Assembly: GCA_002343455.1 (NCBI GenBank)
Contig: DDSR01000035.1
Span: forward strand, 12,960 to 22,069
DNA: 9,110 bases
Direction of reading: 5' to 3'
From: Deltaproteobacteria bacterium UBA2385
GTDB lineage: Bacteria; Myxococcota_A; UBA796; UBA2385
A program made the position numbers and the translations under genes. The notes beneath the pieces were generated by a model. The model searched no databases and was not told the origin of the DNA. It saw only the letters and a list, made by a program, of their open reading frames with translations. Shown here one piece after another: positions 1 to 5,819 of the stretch (within the stretch, counting starts at the first letter, position 1; each line of letters begins with the position of its first letter).

Positions 1-548
1 TGGCTGCCCTGGTCCACCCAGCGGCTGGCGCTGCTGCTGCACGAGCCGTTGAAGGGATCCACCCGGTTGTCGGCGGCGTCGCGCACCTCGAAGTGCAGGT
101 GGGGCCCGGTCGAGTAGCCGCTGCTGCCGACCTGCCCCAGGTAGTCGCCGCAGGCCACCGCCTGTCCGGTCGAGACGGCCACGGTCCAGGTCCGCATATG
201 GGCGTAGATCGTCTGGCTGCCGTCGGGGTGCTGCAGCCAGACGTAGTTGCCGTAGCCGCCCCCGCCGTCGCAGTCCCCCGTGCTGCAGTCGTCGGCCACC
301 CCGTCGTTGGTCGCGGTCACCACCCCCGCGGCCGCCGCGACGATCTCGCGCCCCTCCTCCATCCCGGTCCAGGAGCCGACCCCGAAGTCGCTGCCCCGGT
401 GCCCGCTGTAGGTCAGGTCGCTGCAGGCCCAGTCCGTGGTCCCGCCCTGGTCGAAGTAGGCCGTCGGGTAGTAGTGGCCGTAGTCGGCGTCGCTGGCCGG
501 GAAGCGCAGCTGGCTGGCCAGGGCGGGGAGCGCGAGGAGCAGGAACAT
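1..548 (-). CDS. Secreted M23 (LytM-type) metallopeptidase, 3' end beyond window
   Basis: Partial gene: 182 codons are visible from ATG at 548 and the frame is still open at base 1. Residues 1-11 (MFLLLALPALA) form a short Sec signal peptide, so the protein acts outside the cytoplasm. The M23 zinc site is complete: HRGSD (H50, D54), YAHM (H117) and HLHFEV (H150, H152), with the Gly-rich strand GGGGYGNYVWLQH between them. Family members are zinc endopeptidases that usually cut peptidoglycan cross-links; some instead cut other Gly-rich peptides or act as inactive scaffolds, but the full ligand set here suggests an active enzyme. The domain spans roughly residues 47-165 and further sequence follows. 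Cysteines C42 and others in the mature part could form disulfides. No strong ribosome binding site precedes 548; the frame stays open to 594 but holds no other ATG or GTG start. The gene is divergent from the caspase operon. Substrate is inferred. Confidence 0.9.
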   Translation of the reverse strand, partial: MFLLLALPALASQLRFPASDADYGHYYPTAYFDQGGTTDWACSDLTYSGHRGSDFGVGSWTGMEEGREIVAAAAGVVTATNDGVADDCSTGDCDGGGGYGNYVWLQHPDGSQTIYAHMRTWTVAVSTGQAVACGDYLGQVGSSGYSTGPHLHFEVRDAADNRVDPFNGSCSSSASRWVDQGS

Positions 549-578
549 CGGCGGATGGTAGCGCAGGAGCGCCCCGCC

Positions 579-619
579 GGGTGTGACTAGCTAGTGCCAG
601 GCACTAGCTAGTCACACCC
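579..619. repeat. Perfect 20-bp inverted repeat with one central base
   Basis: Bases 579-598 and 600-619 are exact reverse complements around a single A at 599. Each arm also contains the 10-bp palindrome actagctagt (586-595 and 603-612), so the element is a palindrome of palindromes with centres 17 bp apart. It lies between two divergent genes, 31 bases upstream of the M23 start and about 75 bases upstream of the caspase start. That position argues against a transcription terminator and fits either a double operator for a dimeric regulator or a small mobile/REP-like repeat. CTAG is rare in GC-rich genomes, which makes chance occurrence unlikely. The regulator is unknown. Confidence 0.85.
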
Positions 620-693
620 CCCCAACAATTTCCATCGGCCCGCTTCTCACTCCGCGAGGCTGGGGGGTGTACAAGGCGACCACGGAGACGATG

Positions 694-2346
694 ATGACCC
701 CGCTCCCGCTGCTGCTGAGCCTCTCCCTCCCCGCCTTCGCCGATGCCACCGTCCTCCCCACCTGGGCCCTGGTGGTCGGCTCCAACCGCCCGGGCGAGGG
801 CCAGACCGCCCTGCGCTACGCCCATGACGACGCCGAGCGCATGGCGGCGGTGCTGGCCGAGCTGGGCCCGGTGCCGCCCGAGCGCCTGCGGGTGCTCACC
901 GACCCCGACCCCGCCCGGCTCTCCGAGGCGATCGACCAGGTCGAGCGGGAGATCGTCGCGGCTGGCCTGGACCGCAGCCGGCTCTTCTTCTACTACTCCG
1001 GCCACGCCCGCGCCTCGGGCCTGGACCTGGGTCCCGAGCGCCTCGCCCTGAGCGCCCTGCGCGCGCAGCTGGAGCGCGTCCCGGCCAGCTCGCGGGTGCT
1101 GGTGCTGGACGCCTGCCAGTCCGGCGCCCTGGCCGATCCCAAGGGTGTGCACGCCTCGGGCACCTTCTCGACCGTCAGCGTGCAGGGCCTGGACACCGAG
1201 GGCACCGTCGTCATCGCCAGCTCCTCGGCCGACGAGCTCTCGCAGGAGGACGAGTCCCTGCAAGGCAGCCCCTTCACCCACCACCTCGTCGTCGGGCTGC
1301 GCGGGGCCGCCGACCGGGACGCCGACGGGCGGGTCACCCTGGACGAGGCCTACGGCTACGCCTACGACCGCACCCTGCTCTCGACCTCGGGCACCCGCAT
1401 CGGGCGCCAGCACCCCACCCTGAACAGCGAGCTGAAGGGCCGCGGGGCGATGGTCCTGACCCGACCCGAGGGCGCCAGCGCCCGCTTGCACCTGGGCCCG
1501 CAGGACGAGGGTGAGCTGCTGCTGGCCCGCGACGGCTTCGTGGTGGCCGAGGTCAGCAAGGTGGCCGGCGAGGCCCTCACCCTGGCCCTGCCGCCGGGCA
1601 GCTACGAGGTGGTTCACCAGCAGGGCGAGGACGCCGAGCGCTGCGAGCTGGAGATCGCCGCCGGGACCTCCACCCTCTACGCCCCGACCCGCTGCCGCCG
1701 GCTGCGCGCCGACGAGGCCCGGGCCAAGGGCGAGGCCGGGCTGGCGGACCGCTCGACCCTGGTGGAGACCGTCGGCATCGAGCTGTCCATCGGCGGGACC
1801 ACCATCGGGCAGGACGCGTACACCACCCGCCTGGAGGACTTCAGCTACGGCGAGGGCTGGAACCTGGGGCTGGTCGGCAGCGCGCGGGTCTCCTACTCCC
1901 TGCACCGCAACCTGAGCCTGCTGGCCTCGACCGCGTCGCTGGAGGCGCAGAGCTGGCAGCGCAGCATCGGCTCGGAGGGAGGCAACTCCAACGAGACCCG
2001 CTTCGGCTGGAGGGGCTCCCGAACGATGCTAGGCGCGCGCGGACAGCTCCCCCTGGCCGACGACTGGCTGGTCCCCTACGCCCAGGTCGAGGCCGGCCTC
2101 GGCACCTCGTTCAGCGAGTACCAGAGCGGCGAGGACCCGGCCGTCGAGCAGCGCCAGTGGGGCCCGGCCATCGGCGGAGGCCTGGGCCTGCAGCTGATGC
2201 CCTCCTTCGGGCAGCGGCGTTGGCGGCACCTGGGCCTGTTCGTGCAGGTCGAGCTGGTCCACGCCCCCGTCCTGAAGAACCTGCTGGACGAGACCCACGA
2301 CCTGGGCGGGCGGGTGACCACCGTCGGCCTCCGCGCTGCTCTCTGA
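694..2346 (+). CDS. Secreted caspase-like (C14) protease fused to a predicted outer-membrane beta-barrel
   Basis: 550 residues. Residues 1-16 (MTPLPLLLSLSLPAFA) form a Sec signal peptide. Residues about 20-250 are a caspase/metacaspase-fold peptidase: WALVVGSN at the first strand, the catalytic histidine in FYYSGHA (H104) and the catalytic cysteine in LDACQSG (C141). An EF-hand-like loop, DRDADGRVTLDE (207-218), follows; similar loops recur in bacterial caspases, and many metacaspases need calcium. Residues about 260-330 form a small beta domain resembling a PEGA-type module. Residues about 356-550 alternate polar and hydrophobic residues in strands with turns (LGLVGSARVSYSL, WGPAIGGGLGLQL, VTTVGLRAAL at the end), as in small outer-membrane barrels. 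The protease may therefore sit in the periplasm tethered to the outer membrane; that topology is inferred. Start: ATG 694 has GGAG (684-687) at six bases. ATG 691 is too close to it, and GTG 667 would add residues before the signal peptide. First gene of a four-gene operon. Confidence 0.85.
   Translation: MTPLPLLLSLSLPAFADATVLPTWALVVGSNRPGEGQTALRYAHDDAERMAAVLAELGPVPPERLRVLTDPDPARLSEAIDQVEREIVAAGLDRSRLFFYYSGHARASGLDLGPERLALSALRAQLERVPASSRVLVLDACQSGALADPKGVHASGTFSTVSVQGLDTEGTVVIASSSADELSQEDESLQGSPFTHHLVVGLRGAADRDADGRVTLDEAYGYAYDRTLLSTSGTRIGRQHPTLNSELKGRGAMVLTRPEGASARLHLGPQDEGELLLARDGFVVAEVSKVAGEALTLALPPGSYEVVHQQGEDAERCELEIAAGTSTLYAPTRCRRLRADEARAKGEAGLADRSTLVETVGIELSIGGTTIGQDAYTTRLEDFSYGEGWNLGLVGSARVSYSLHRNLSLLASTASLEAQSWQRSIGSEGGNSNETRFGWRGSRTMLGARGQLPLADDWLVPYAQVEAGLGTSFSEYQSGEDPAVEQRQWGPAIGGGLGLQLMPSFGQRRWRHLGLFVQVELVHAPVLKNLLDETHDLGGRVTTVGLRAAL
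1312..1347 (+). other. EF-hand-like calcium loop within the caspase domain
   Basis: Codons 207-218 of the caspase gene encode DRDADGRVTLDE. This matches the 12-residue EF-hand loop: acidic residues at positions 1, 3 and 5, glycine at 6, a hydrophobic residue at 8 and glutamate at 12. Calcium dependence is known for many metacaspases; calcium binding here is inferred from the motif. Confidence 0.6.
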
Positions 2347-2358
2347 GAGGACCTGACC

Positions 2359-2940
2359 ATGAAGAACCACTCCCCCCGCCTCCTCCTGGCCCTGCTGGTG
2401 CTCTCCCTGGGCAGCCTCGGCGCCACGGACTCCTGCGGCTCGGACATCCTGGCCGACCCCAGCTTCGACCTCTGGTGTCAGGACGAGGCCGGCCAGCAGA
2501 CCCTCTGCACCTGGGAGCTGGAGGAGGGCCGCATCGAGCCGGTCCCGACTTGGCACGAGGCCGAAGAGGGGGCGAGCCTGATCGGCGAGCTGGTCAGCAT
2601 CAGCCAGCTCGTCGAGCTGGGCTCCGATGAGCTGGACTGCATCTTCTTCACGCTCAACGCCGAGGTCTCCGACGAAGACGACGCGGACTCAGGGGAGCGG
2701 GCCAGCCTCGCCCTGCTGCTGGACTTCAACGACGACGGGCTGGTCGAGCTCGACCAGGTCCTGGTGGCCGACGACTACCGCGCCGTACAGCTCTTCCTGA
2801 CCCCGCCAGAGGAGTTCGAGAGCGTGCGCGTGCGGGTGCGCAAGACCGGGGCCGGCGAGGCCATCCTGGCGGCGATCCGCGCCCAGAGCGAGTCCAGCGA
2901 CAACTGCCACGAAGCGCCGATCGAGCTCCTCCAACCCTGA
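2359..2940 (+). CDS. Exported protein with calcium-loop-like motif, function unknown
   Basis: 193 residues, family not recognised. Residues 8-22 are a hydrophobic Sec signal; cleavage near LGA is likely. C26 is not in a proper lipobox (TDSC), so a lipoprotein is unlikely. The mature part is acidic and has five cysteines (C26, C40, C50, C94, C183), which could form disulfides in the periplasm. The opening ILADPSFDLWC followed by short alternating strands resembles the start of jelly-roll carbohydrate-binding folds, but this is only a resemblance. LDFNDDGLVELDQ contains a D-x-N-x-D-G loop (D122, N124, D126, G127) like EF-hand or dockerin calcium sites. The ribosome binding site GAGAGGA (2345-2351) overlaps the caspase stop codon and sits seven bases before ATG. 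The stop overlaps the sigma factor start (TGATG), so the genes are translationally coupled and the protein probably works with the caspase or the sigma/anti-sigma pair. Confidence 0.8.
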   Translation: MKNHSPRLLLALLVLSLGSLGATDSCGSDILADPSFDLWCQDEAGQQTLCTWELEEGRIEPVPTWHEAEEGASLIGELVSISQLVELGSDELDCIFFTLNAEVSDEDDADSGERASLALLLDFNDDGLVELDQVLVADDYRAVQLFLTPPEEFESVRVRVRKTGAGEAILAAIRAQSESSDNCHEAPIELLQP

Positions 2941-3422
2941 TGCGCCCCGAGCCTCCCCCTCTGGATCCCCAGACCTTCTACACCCGCTACGCGCCGGCGC
3001 TGCTGCGCAAGTGTGAGCGCCTGCTCGGCGACCGCGCCGAAGCGGAGGACGTCGTGCACCAGCTCTTCGTCGACCTGATCCACCGCGGGCGCACCGACGT
3101 CGGCCTGCCCTGGCTGTTCCGAGCGGCGACCAACCGCGGCCTGAACCGCCTGCGGGACCGGCGCCGACAGGGCGAGCTGCTGGCTCAACACGGGGAGGGC
3201 ATGCTCCACCCCAGCCCGGCGCGGATCGACGAGCGGCTGATCGACCGCCGCGAGCTGCTGAGCCTGGTCGAGCGCCTGGACGAGCTCAGCGCCGAGATCC
3301 TGGTCCTGCACTTCGTCGACGGCGTCGATCAGGGCGAGGTGGCCGAGCTGCTGGGGCTGAGCCGCCGCGCGGTCGTGGCCCGCATCGCCGCCATCCGCGC
3401 ACGCGCCCGGGAGGAGTCATGA
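2940..3422 (+). CDS. ECF-type sigma-70 family RNA polymerase sigma factor
   Basis: 160 residues, typical of a small sigma factor with only regions 2 and 4. Region 2 spans about residues 11-76: RYAPALLRKCERLLGD and AEAEDVVHQLFVDLI match the core-binding and -10 helices, followed by LPWLFRAATNRGLNRLRDRR. Region 4 spans about 104-155, where VDQGEVAELLGLSRRAVVAR is the helix-turn-helix that reads the -35 element. It directs RNA polymerase to a specific promoter set in the cytoplasm. ATG 2940 overlaps the upstream stop (TGATG) and has no Shine-Dalgarno of its own, so it depends on upstream translation. Its 3' end overlaps the next gene by four bases (ATGA), the usual arrangement of a sigma factor with its anti-sigma factor. 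Placement behind two exported-protein genes suggests it may autoregulate this operon, but I could not identify a matching promoter. Confidence 0.9.
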   Translation: MRPEPPPLDPQTFYTRYAPALLRKCERLLGDRAEAEDVVHQLFVDLIHRGRTDVGLPWLFRAATNRGLNRLRDRRRQGELLAQHGEGMLHPSPARIDERLIDRRELLSLVERLDELSAEILVLHFVDGVDQGEVAELLGLSRRAVVARIAAIRARAREES

Positions 3423-3982
3423 ACTGGCTGGAGCTGGAGCGGCAGGCCCTGGGCGAGCTGCCCGAGCCCCCCGAGGGGGCCGTCGAGCTGGGCCTGGCGC
3501 GGATCCAGGCCGACCGGCGAGAGCTGCCTCCGCTGGACCTCAGCCGCGGGGACTCCGGCCTGCCTCTCCCTCCCCTGCCCACTCGGTCCGTCCGGCGGGC
3601 GCCCGTGGTGGTCGGGGCGGTGGCCCTGCTGCTGGCCGCGGGCCTGGGGCTGTTCGTGCTGCCCGCAGGCCTGCCCGGCTTCAAGGGCGGCGAGCCGACC
3701 CTGGCCCTGGAGCGGCAGCGGGACGGGGCGCTCGACGCGCGGGACTTCCGCCCGGGCGACCGCTTCCAGGCCCGCCTGAGCTGCCCTCCCGGCGATCGCG
3801 ACTGGACCCTGCGCGCCGAGCAGGACGGGCAGATCGAGCTGCTGGGGAGCGGCCGGCTGAGCTGCGCCAACGGGCTGAAGCTGCCGGTCGGCTGGACGGT
3901 CGACGGCGGAGGCCCCGTGCGGATCTGCCTGCAGCTGGACCAGGACGAGCCCCTCTGCCGGGAGCTGCAGCCCCTTCAGTAG
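3419..3982 (+). CDS. Single-pass membrane protein, probable anti-sigma factor
   Basis: 187 residues with no recognised family motif; the call rests on position and topology. Residues 1-60 are a short cytoplasmic segment ending in RR, residues 62-82 (PVVVGAVALLLAAGLGLFVL) are one transmembrane helix, and residues 85-187 would be periplasmic. The inside-positive charge supports N-in, C-out. The cytoplasmic segment is long enough to bind the sigma factor but lacks the zinc HxxxCxxC signature of ZAS anti-sigma factors. The outer domain has four cysteines (C122, C149, C170, C180), which could form two disulfides and act as a redox or ligand sensor; that is inference. The start overlaps the sigma gene by four bases, with GGAGG (3410-3414) four bases upstream. 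It ends the operon and overlaps the convergent SGNH gene by seven bases. It could instead be an unrelated accessory membrane protein. Confidence 0.65.
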   Translation: MNWLELERQALGELPEPPEGAVELGLARIQADRRELPPLDLSRGDSGLPLPPLPTRSVRRAPVVVGAVALLLAAGLGLFVLPAGLPGFKGGEPTLALERQRDGALDARDFRPGDRFQARLSCPPGDRDWTLRAEQDGQIELLGSGRLSCANGLKLPVGWTVDGGGPVRICLQLDQDEPLCRELQPLQ

Positions 3983-5034
3983 GCGCTGAGCCCCGAGGCA
4001 GCCAGCTGCCGGGCCAGCTCGGCGTGGCCGTCGTCGGAGAGGTGGACGTCGTCGCGCTCTTCTCGACGCCAACGATCCCAGGGGGGGCTGAGCTCGACCA
4101 GCTTGACCTCCAGACCCAGGCTGTCCAGGAGCGCGCGCTCCTGGGCCGAGGGACGGCCGGGCTCGGCTAGCCGCGGCAGGTAGATCAGCGTGGTCGGGGC
4201 CAGCCCCGCGAGCTCCTGCAGGCTCTCGGCCCAGGGCAGCCGCGGGGTCTCGTACGGCACCTCCACCCGGTTCCCCGTGGCCTGGCTCAGGCTCAGGTGT
4301 ACGAACCGGAAGGCCTCGCTGGCCTCGTAGAGCTGGGGCTGCCAGAGGGGGGGATAGACCGGCCGCGAGGGCGGGAGCTCGTAGACCACCATCCAGCCCT
4401 CCTGCTCCACGGCCTGCCGGGCGGCGATGTCCTGCAGATCGTTGTCGCAGAGCAGGACCAGCAGCCGCTCGGGCTTCAGCAGGGGCAGGAGGTGACGGGC
4501 CAGCTCGGCGTAGTCCGCGGGGTGGTAGCCATCCTCGGCGACGACGCAGAGCTGGGTGTCCGGGCCCAGGCTCGCGCGCAGCGCCGTGGGCCAGGTGCGC
4601 TCGGCCTCCCACCGGGCGTGCGCCAGGACGTCGGAGCTGTCGGGCGGCGGGGCGCTGCGGGCCCGGGCGCCGCCGCTGGCCTGCCGGGTGGTCGAGTCGC
4701 CGAAGACCAGCACGGTGGGGCCGGCGTGATCGAAGCGACAGCTGCCCCAGGCGGTCTCCAGGCCCTGGTCGTCGAGGCGGAAGACCCGCGGCAGGTAGGG
4801 CAGATCCCAGGTCTCCGGGGCCGGCAGGAAACGGCTGGCCGCCGTGCGGGTCCCCGAGACGGCCGTGGCACGCGCCAGGCGCAGGTCCAGCCCGCGTGCG
4901 CGGGCATAGGTCTCGGCCGCCGCCAGGGCCAGGACCAGCGAGGCGATCAGCACCGCAGCGCCGGCCACCAGTCGGAACCGAAGGGTGCTCACGCCGGGCG
5001 CATAACCCCGACGGTGCTCGCCAGCCCGGAGCAT
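3976..5034 (-). CDS. Membrane-anchored SGNH/GDSL-family hydrolase
   Basis: 352 residues counted from ATG 5034. Residues 21-41 (RLVAGAAVLIASLVLALAAAE) are an N-terminal signal anchor, placing the catalytic domain in the periplasm. SGNH blocks are visible: VFGDSTT with the nucleophile S114 (block I), LLCDNDLQ with N198 (block III) and DDVHLSDDGH with D328 and H331 (block V). Family members hydrolyse or transfer ester-linked acyl groups; membrane-anchored ones often act with MBOAT proteins on polysaccharides, and an MBOAT gene lies 1.7 kb away. The catalytic residues look intact, so an active esterase or acetyltransferase is likely, with substrate unknown. GTG 4992, which would give MSTLRFRLVAGAAVL, is an equally good start; neither has a clear Shine-Dalgarno. 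The gene is divergent from the lipoprotein at 5100, with only 65 bases between them, and its 3' end overlaps the probable anti-sigma gene. Confidence 0.85.
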   Translation of the reverse strand: MLRAGEHRRGYAPGVSTLRFRLVAGAAVLIASLVLALAAAETYARARGLDLRLARATAVSGTRTAASRFLPAPETWDLPYLPRVFRLDDQGLETAWGSCRFDHAGPTVLVFGDSTTRQASGGARARSAPPPDSSDVLAHARWEAERTWPTALRASLGPDTQLCVVAEDGYHPADYAELARHLLPLLKPERLLVLLCDNDLQDIAARQAVEQEGWMVVYELPPSRPVYPPLWQPQLYEASEAFRFVHLSLSQATGNRVEVPYETPRLPWAESLQELAGLAPTTLIYLPRLAEPGRPSAQERALLDSLGLEVKLVELSPPWDRWRREERDDVHLSDDGHAELARQLAASGLSAY

Positions 5035-5038
5035 GGCG

Positions 5039-5047
5039 TGCTAGAAT
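5039..5047 (+). promoter_or_regulatory. Possible extended -10 promoter for the lipoprotein/SGNH-like operon
   Basis: TGcTAGAAT in the 65-base divergent gap matches an extended -10 element (TGnTATAAT) at all but one defined position. No convincing -35 is seen 17 bases upstream, which is normal for extended -10 promoters. It would start transcription about 50 bases before the lipoprotein ATG. The site also overlaps the region upstream of the divergent SGNH gene. Confidence 0.35.
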
Positions 5048-5060
5048 GGGCGTCCTCTCT

Positions 5061-5090
5061 GCCTGCACCCCTGCCTGCACCCCTGCCTGG
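5061..5090 (+). repeat. 12-bp tandem repeat in the leader of the lipoprotein gene
   Basis: The unit gcctgcacccct occurs twice in a row (5061-5084) and is followed by a partial third copy (gcctgg). It lies between the putative -10 element and the ATG at 5100, so it is probably in the untranslated leader. No function is evident. Confidence 0.6.
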
Positions 5091-5099
5091 ATCGACCGA

Positions 5100-5819
5100 A
5101 TGTCCCTGCGACCCGCCGCCTTCCTCTCCCTGCTCGCCCTGCTCACCGCATGCCCCGACCCCAGCGCGACCCCCCAGGGTCAGCCCGGCGGCCCCGGCGG
5201 CCCCGGTCAGCCCGGCCAGCCCGGTCAGCCCGGGCCCGCCAGCGGACCGGCCCAGGCTCCGCTGAAGGACTGGAGCAAGCACGACGGCGACAGCATCACG
5301 CTCAGCGGCGAGTTCGCCTACAGCGGCTCCAAGACGGGGACCCTGCGCCTGGACTTCCTGGGCACCAGCAACCTCTCCGGCCTCCAGCACACCATGACGA
5401 TCGACGCCGTCGGGCCCTGGTCGGTCAAGGCTCCCGCCGAGCTGGGGGACCTCTACATCGTCGCCTTCGTCGACCTCGACGGCGACGGGCCCTCGCCCAC
5501 CGACCCGGCCGGGCGCCTCGCCGACCCGATCACCCTGGGCAAGGAGGACATCACCGGCCTGGTGCTGACCCTCAACGACACCCCCGACCTGGGCGACCTG
5601 ACCCCCGGCGGACCGCACCCCGGCGGGGCCGGCGCGCAGCCTCCTCAGGGCGAGGGCCCGCCTCCGGGTGAAGGGGGCGCTCCTCCCGAGGGCGGGGCTC
5701 CTCCCCCCGAGGGCGCGGCTCCTCCGGCCGAGGGCGCGGCTCCTCCGGCCCAGGGCGCGGCTCCTCCGCCCGACGGCAGCGCGGCTCCAGCCCCGGGTGC
5801 CGCCGGTGAAGGCCAGTAG
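5100..5819 (+). CDS. Lipoprotein with conserved beta-domain, collagen-like N-terminus and Pro-rich tail (paralogue of 8143-8958)
   Basis: 239 residues, family not recognised. The lipobox LTAC gives lipidation at C18, so it is anchored in the outer or inner membrane facing the periplasm or surface. Residues 27-47 are Gly-X-Pro triplets (GQP, GGP), a collagen-like linker. Residues 63-170 form the core, which aligns without gaps to the lipoprotein at 8143-8958 with 65 of 108 residues identical by my count. It resembles a small beta-sandwich and holds DLDGDG (D125, D127, D129), a likely calcium loop, then PSPTDPAGR and DTPDLG. Residues 171-239 are a low-complexity Pro/Gly/Ala/Glu tail built from 7-residue repeats. 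ATG 5100 was chosen because it directly precedes the signal peptide; ATG 5046 would add 18 residues before it. The downstream SGNH-like gene overlaps it, forming a two-gene operon. A role beside that enzyme is inferred. Confidence 0.8.
   Translation: MSLRPAAFLSLLALLTACPDPSATPQGQPGGPGGPGQPGQPGQPGPASGPAQAPLKDWSKHDGDSITLSGEFAYSGSKTGTLRLDFLGTSNLSGLQHTMTIDAVGPWSVKAPAELGDLYIVAFVDLDGDGPSPTDPAGRLADPITLGKEDITGLVLTLNDTPDLGDLTPGGPHPGGAGAQPPQGEGPPPGEGGAPPEGGAPPPEGAAPPAEGAAPPAQGAAPPPDGSAAPAPGAAGEGQ
5688..5771 (+). repeat. Four 21-bp tandem repeats in the lipoprotein tail
   Basis: Units begin at 5688, 5709, 5730 and 5751. The second and third are identical, and the first and fourth differ at a few bases. 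Each encodes seven residues of the type EGAAPPA, so gain or loss of a unit keeps the frame. A related 18-base unit precedes them at 5670. Such arrays tend to vary in copy number between strains. Confidence 0.85.

Noticed and set aside
93..590. A 165-codon plus-strand open frame at the left end
   Set aside because: The opposite strand carries a complete M23 zinc site and a signal peptide; the plus-strand translation is Val/Ala/Gly-rich filler.
604..1905. A 433-codon minus-strand open frame
   Set aside because: It is antisense to the well-supported caspase gene. Its composition is that of an antisense shadow and no motif is seen.
5046..5099. Upstream ATG giving MGVLSACTPACTPAWIDR before the lipoprotein, with an LSAC lipobox-like string
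   Set aside because: The hydrophobic stretch before LSAC is far too short for a signal peptide, and a proper signal peptide with LTAC follows from ATG 5100.
3329..5146. A 605-codon minus-strand open frame
   Set aside because: It covers the SGNH gene in another frame and the opposite strand of the sigma and anti-sigma genes. Its Arg/Pro/Gly-rich translation has no recognisable domain.
5670..5790. CRISPR-like or minisatellite array
   Set aside because: The repeats are contiguous, have no unique spacers and are in frame within a coding sequence.
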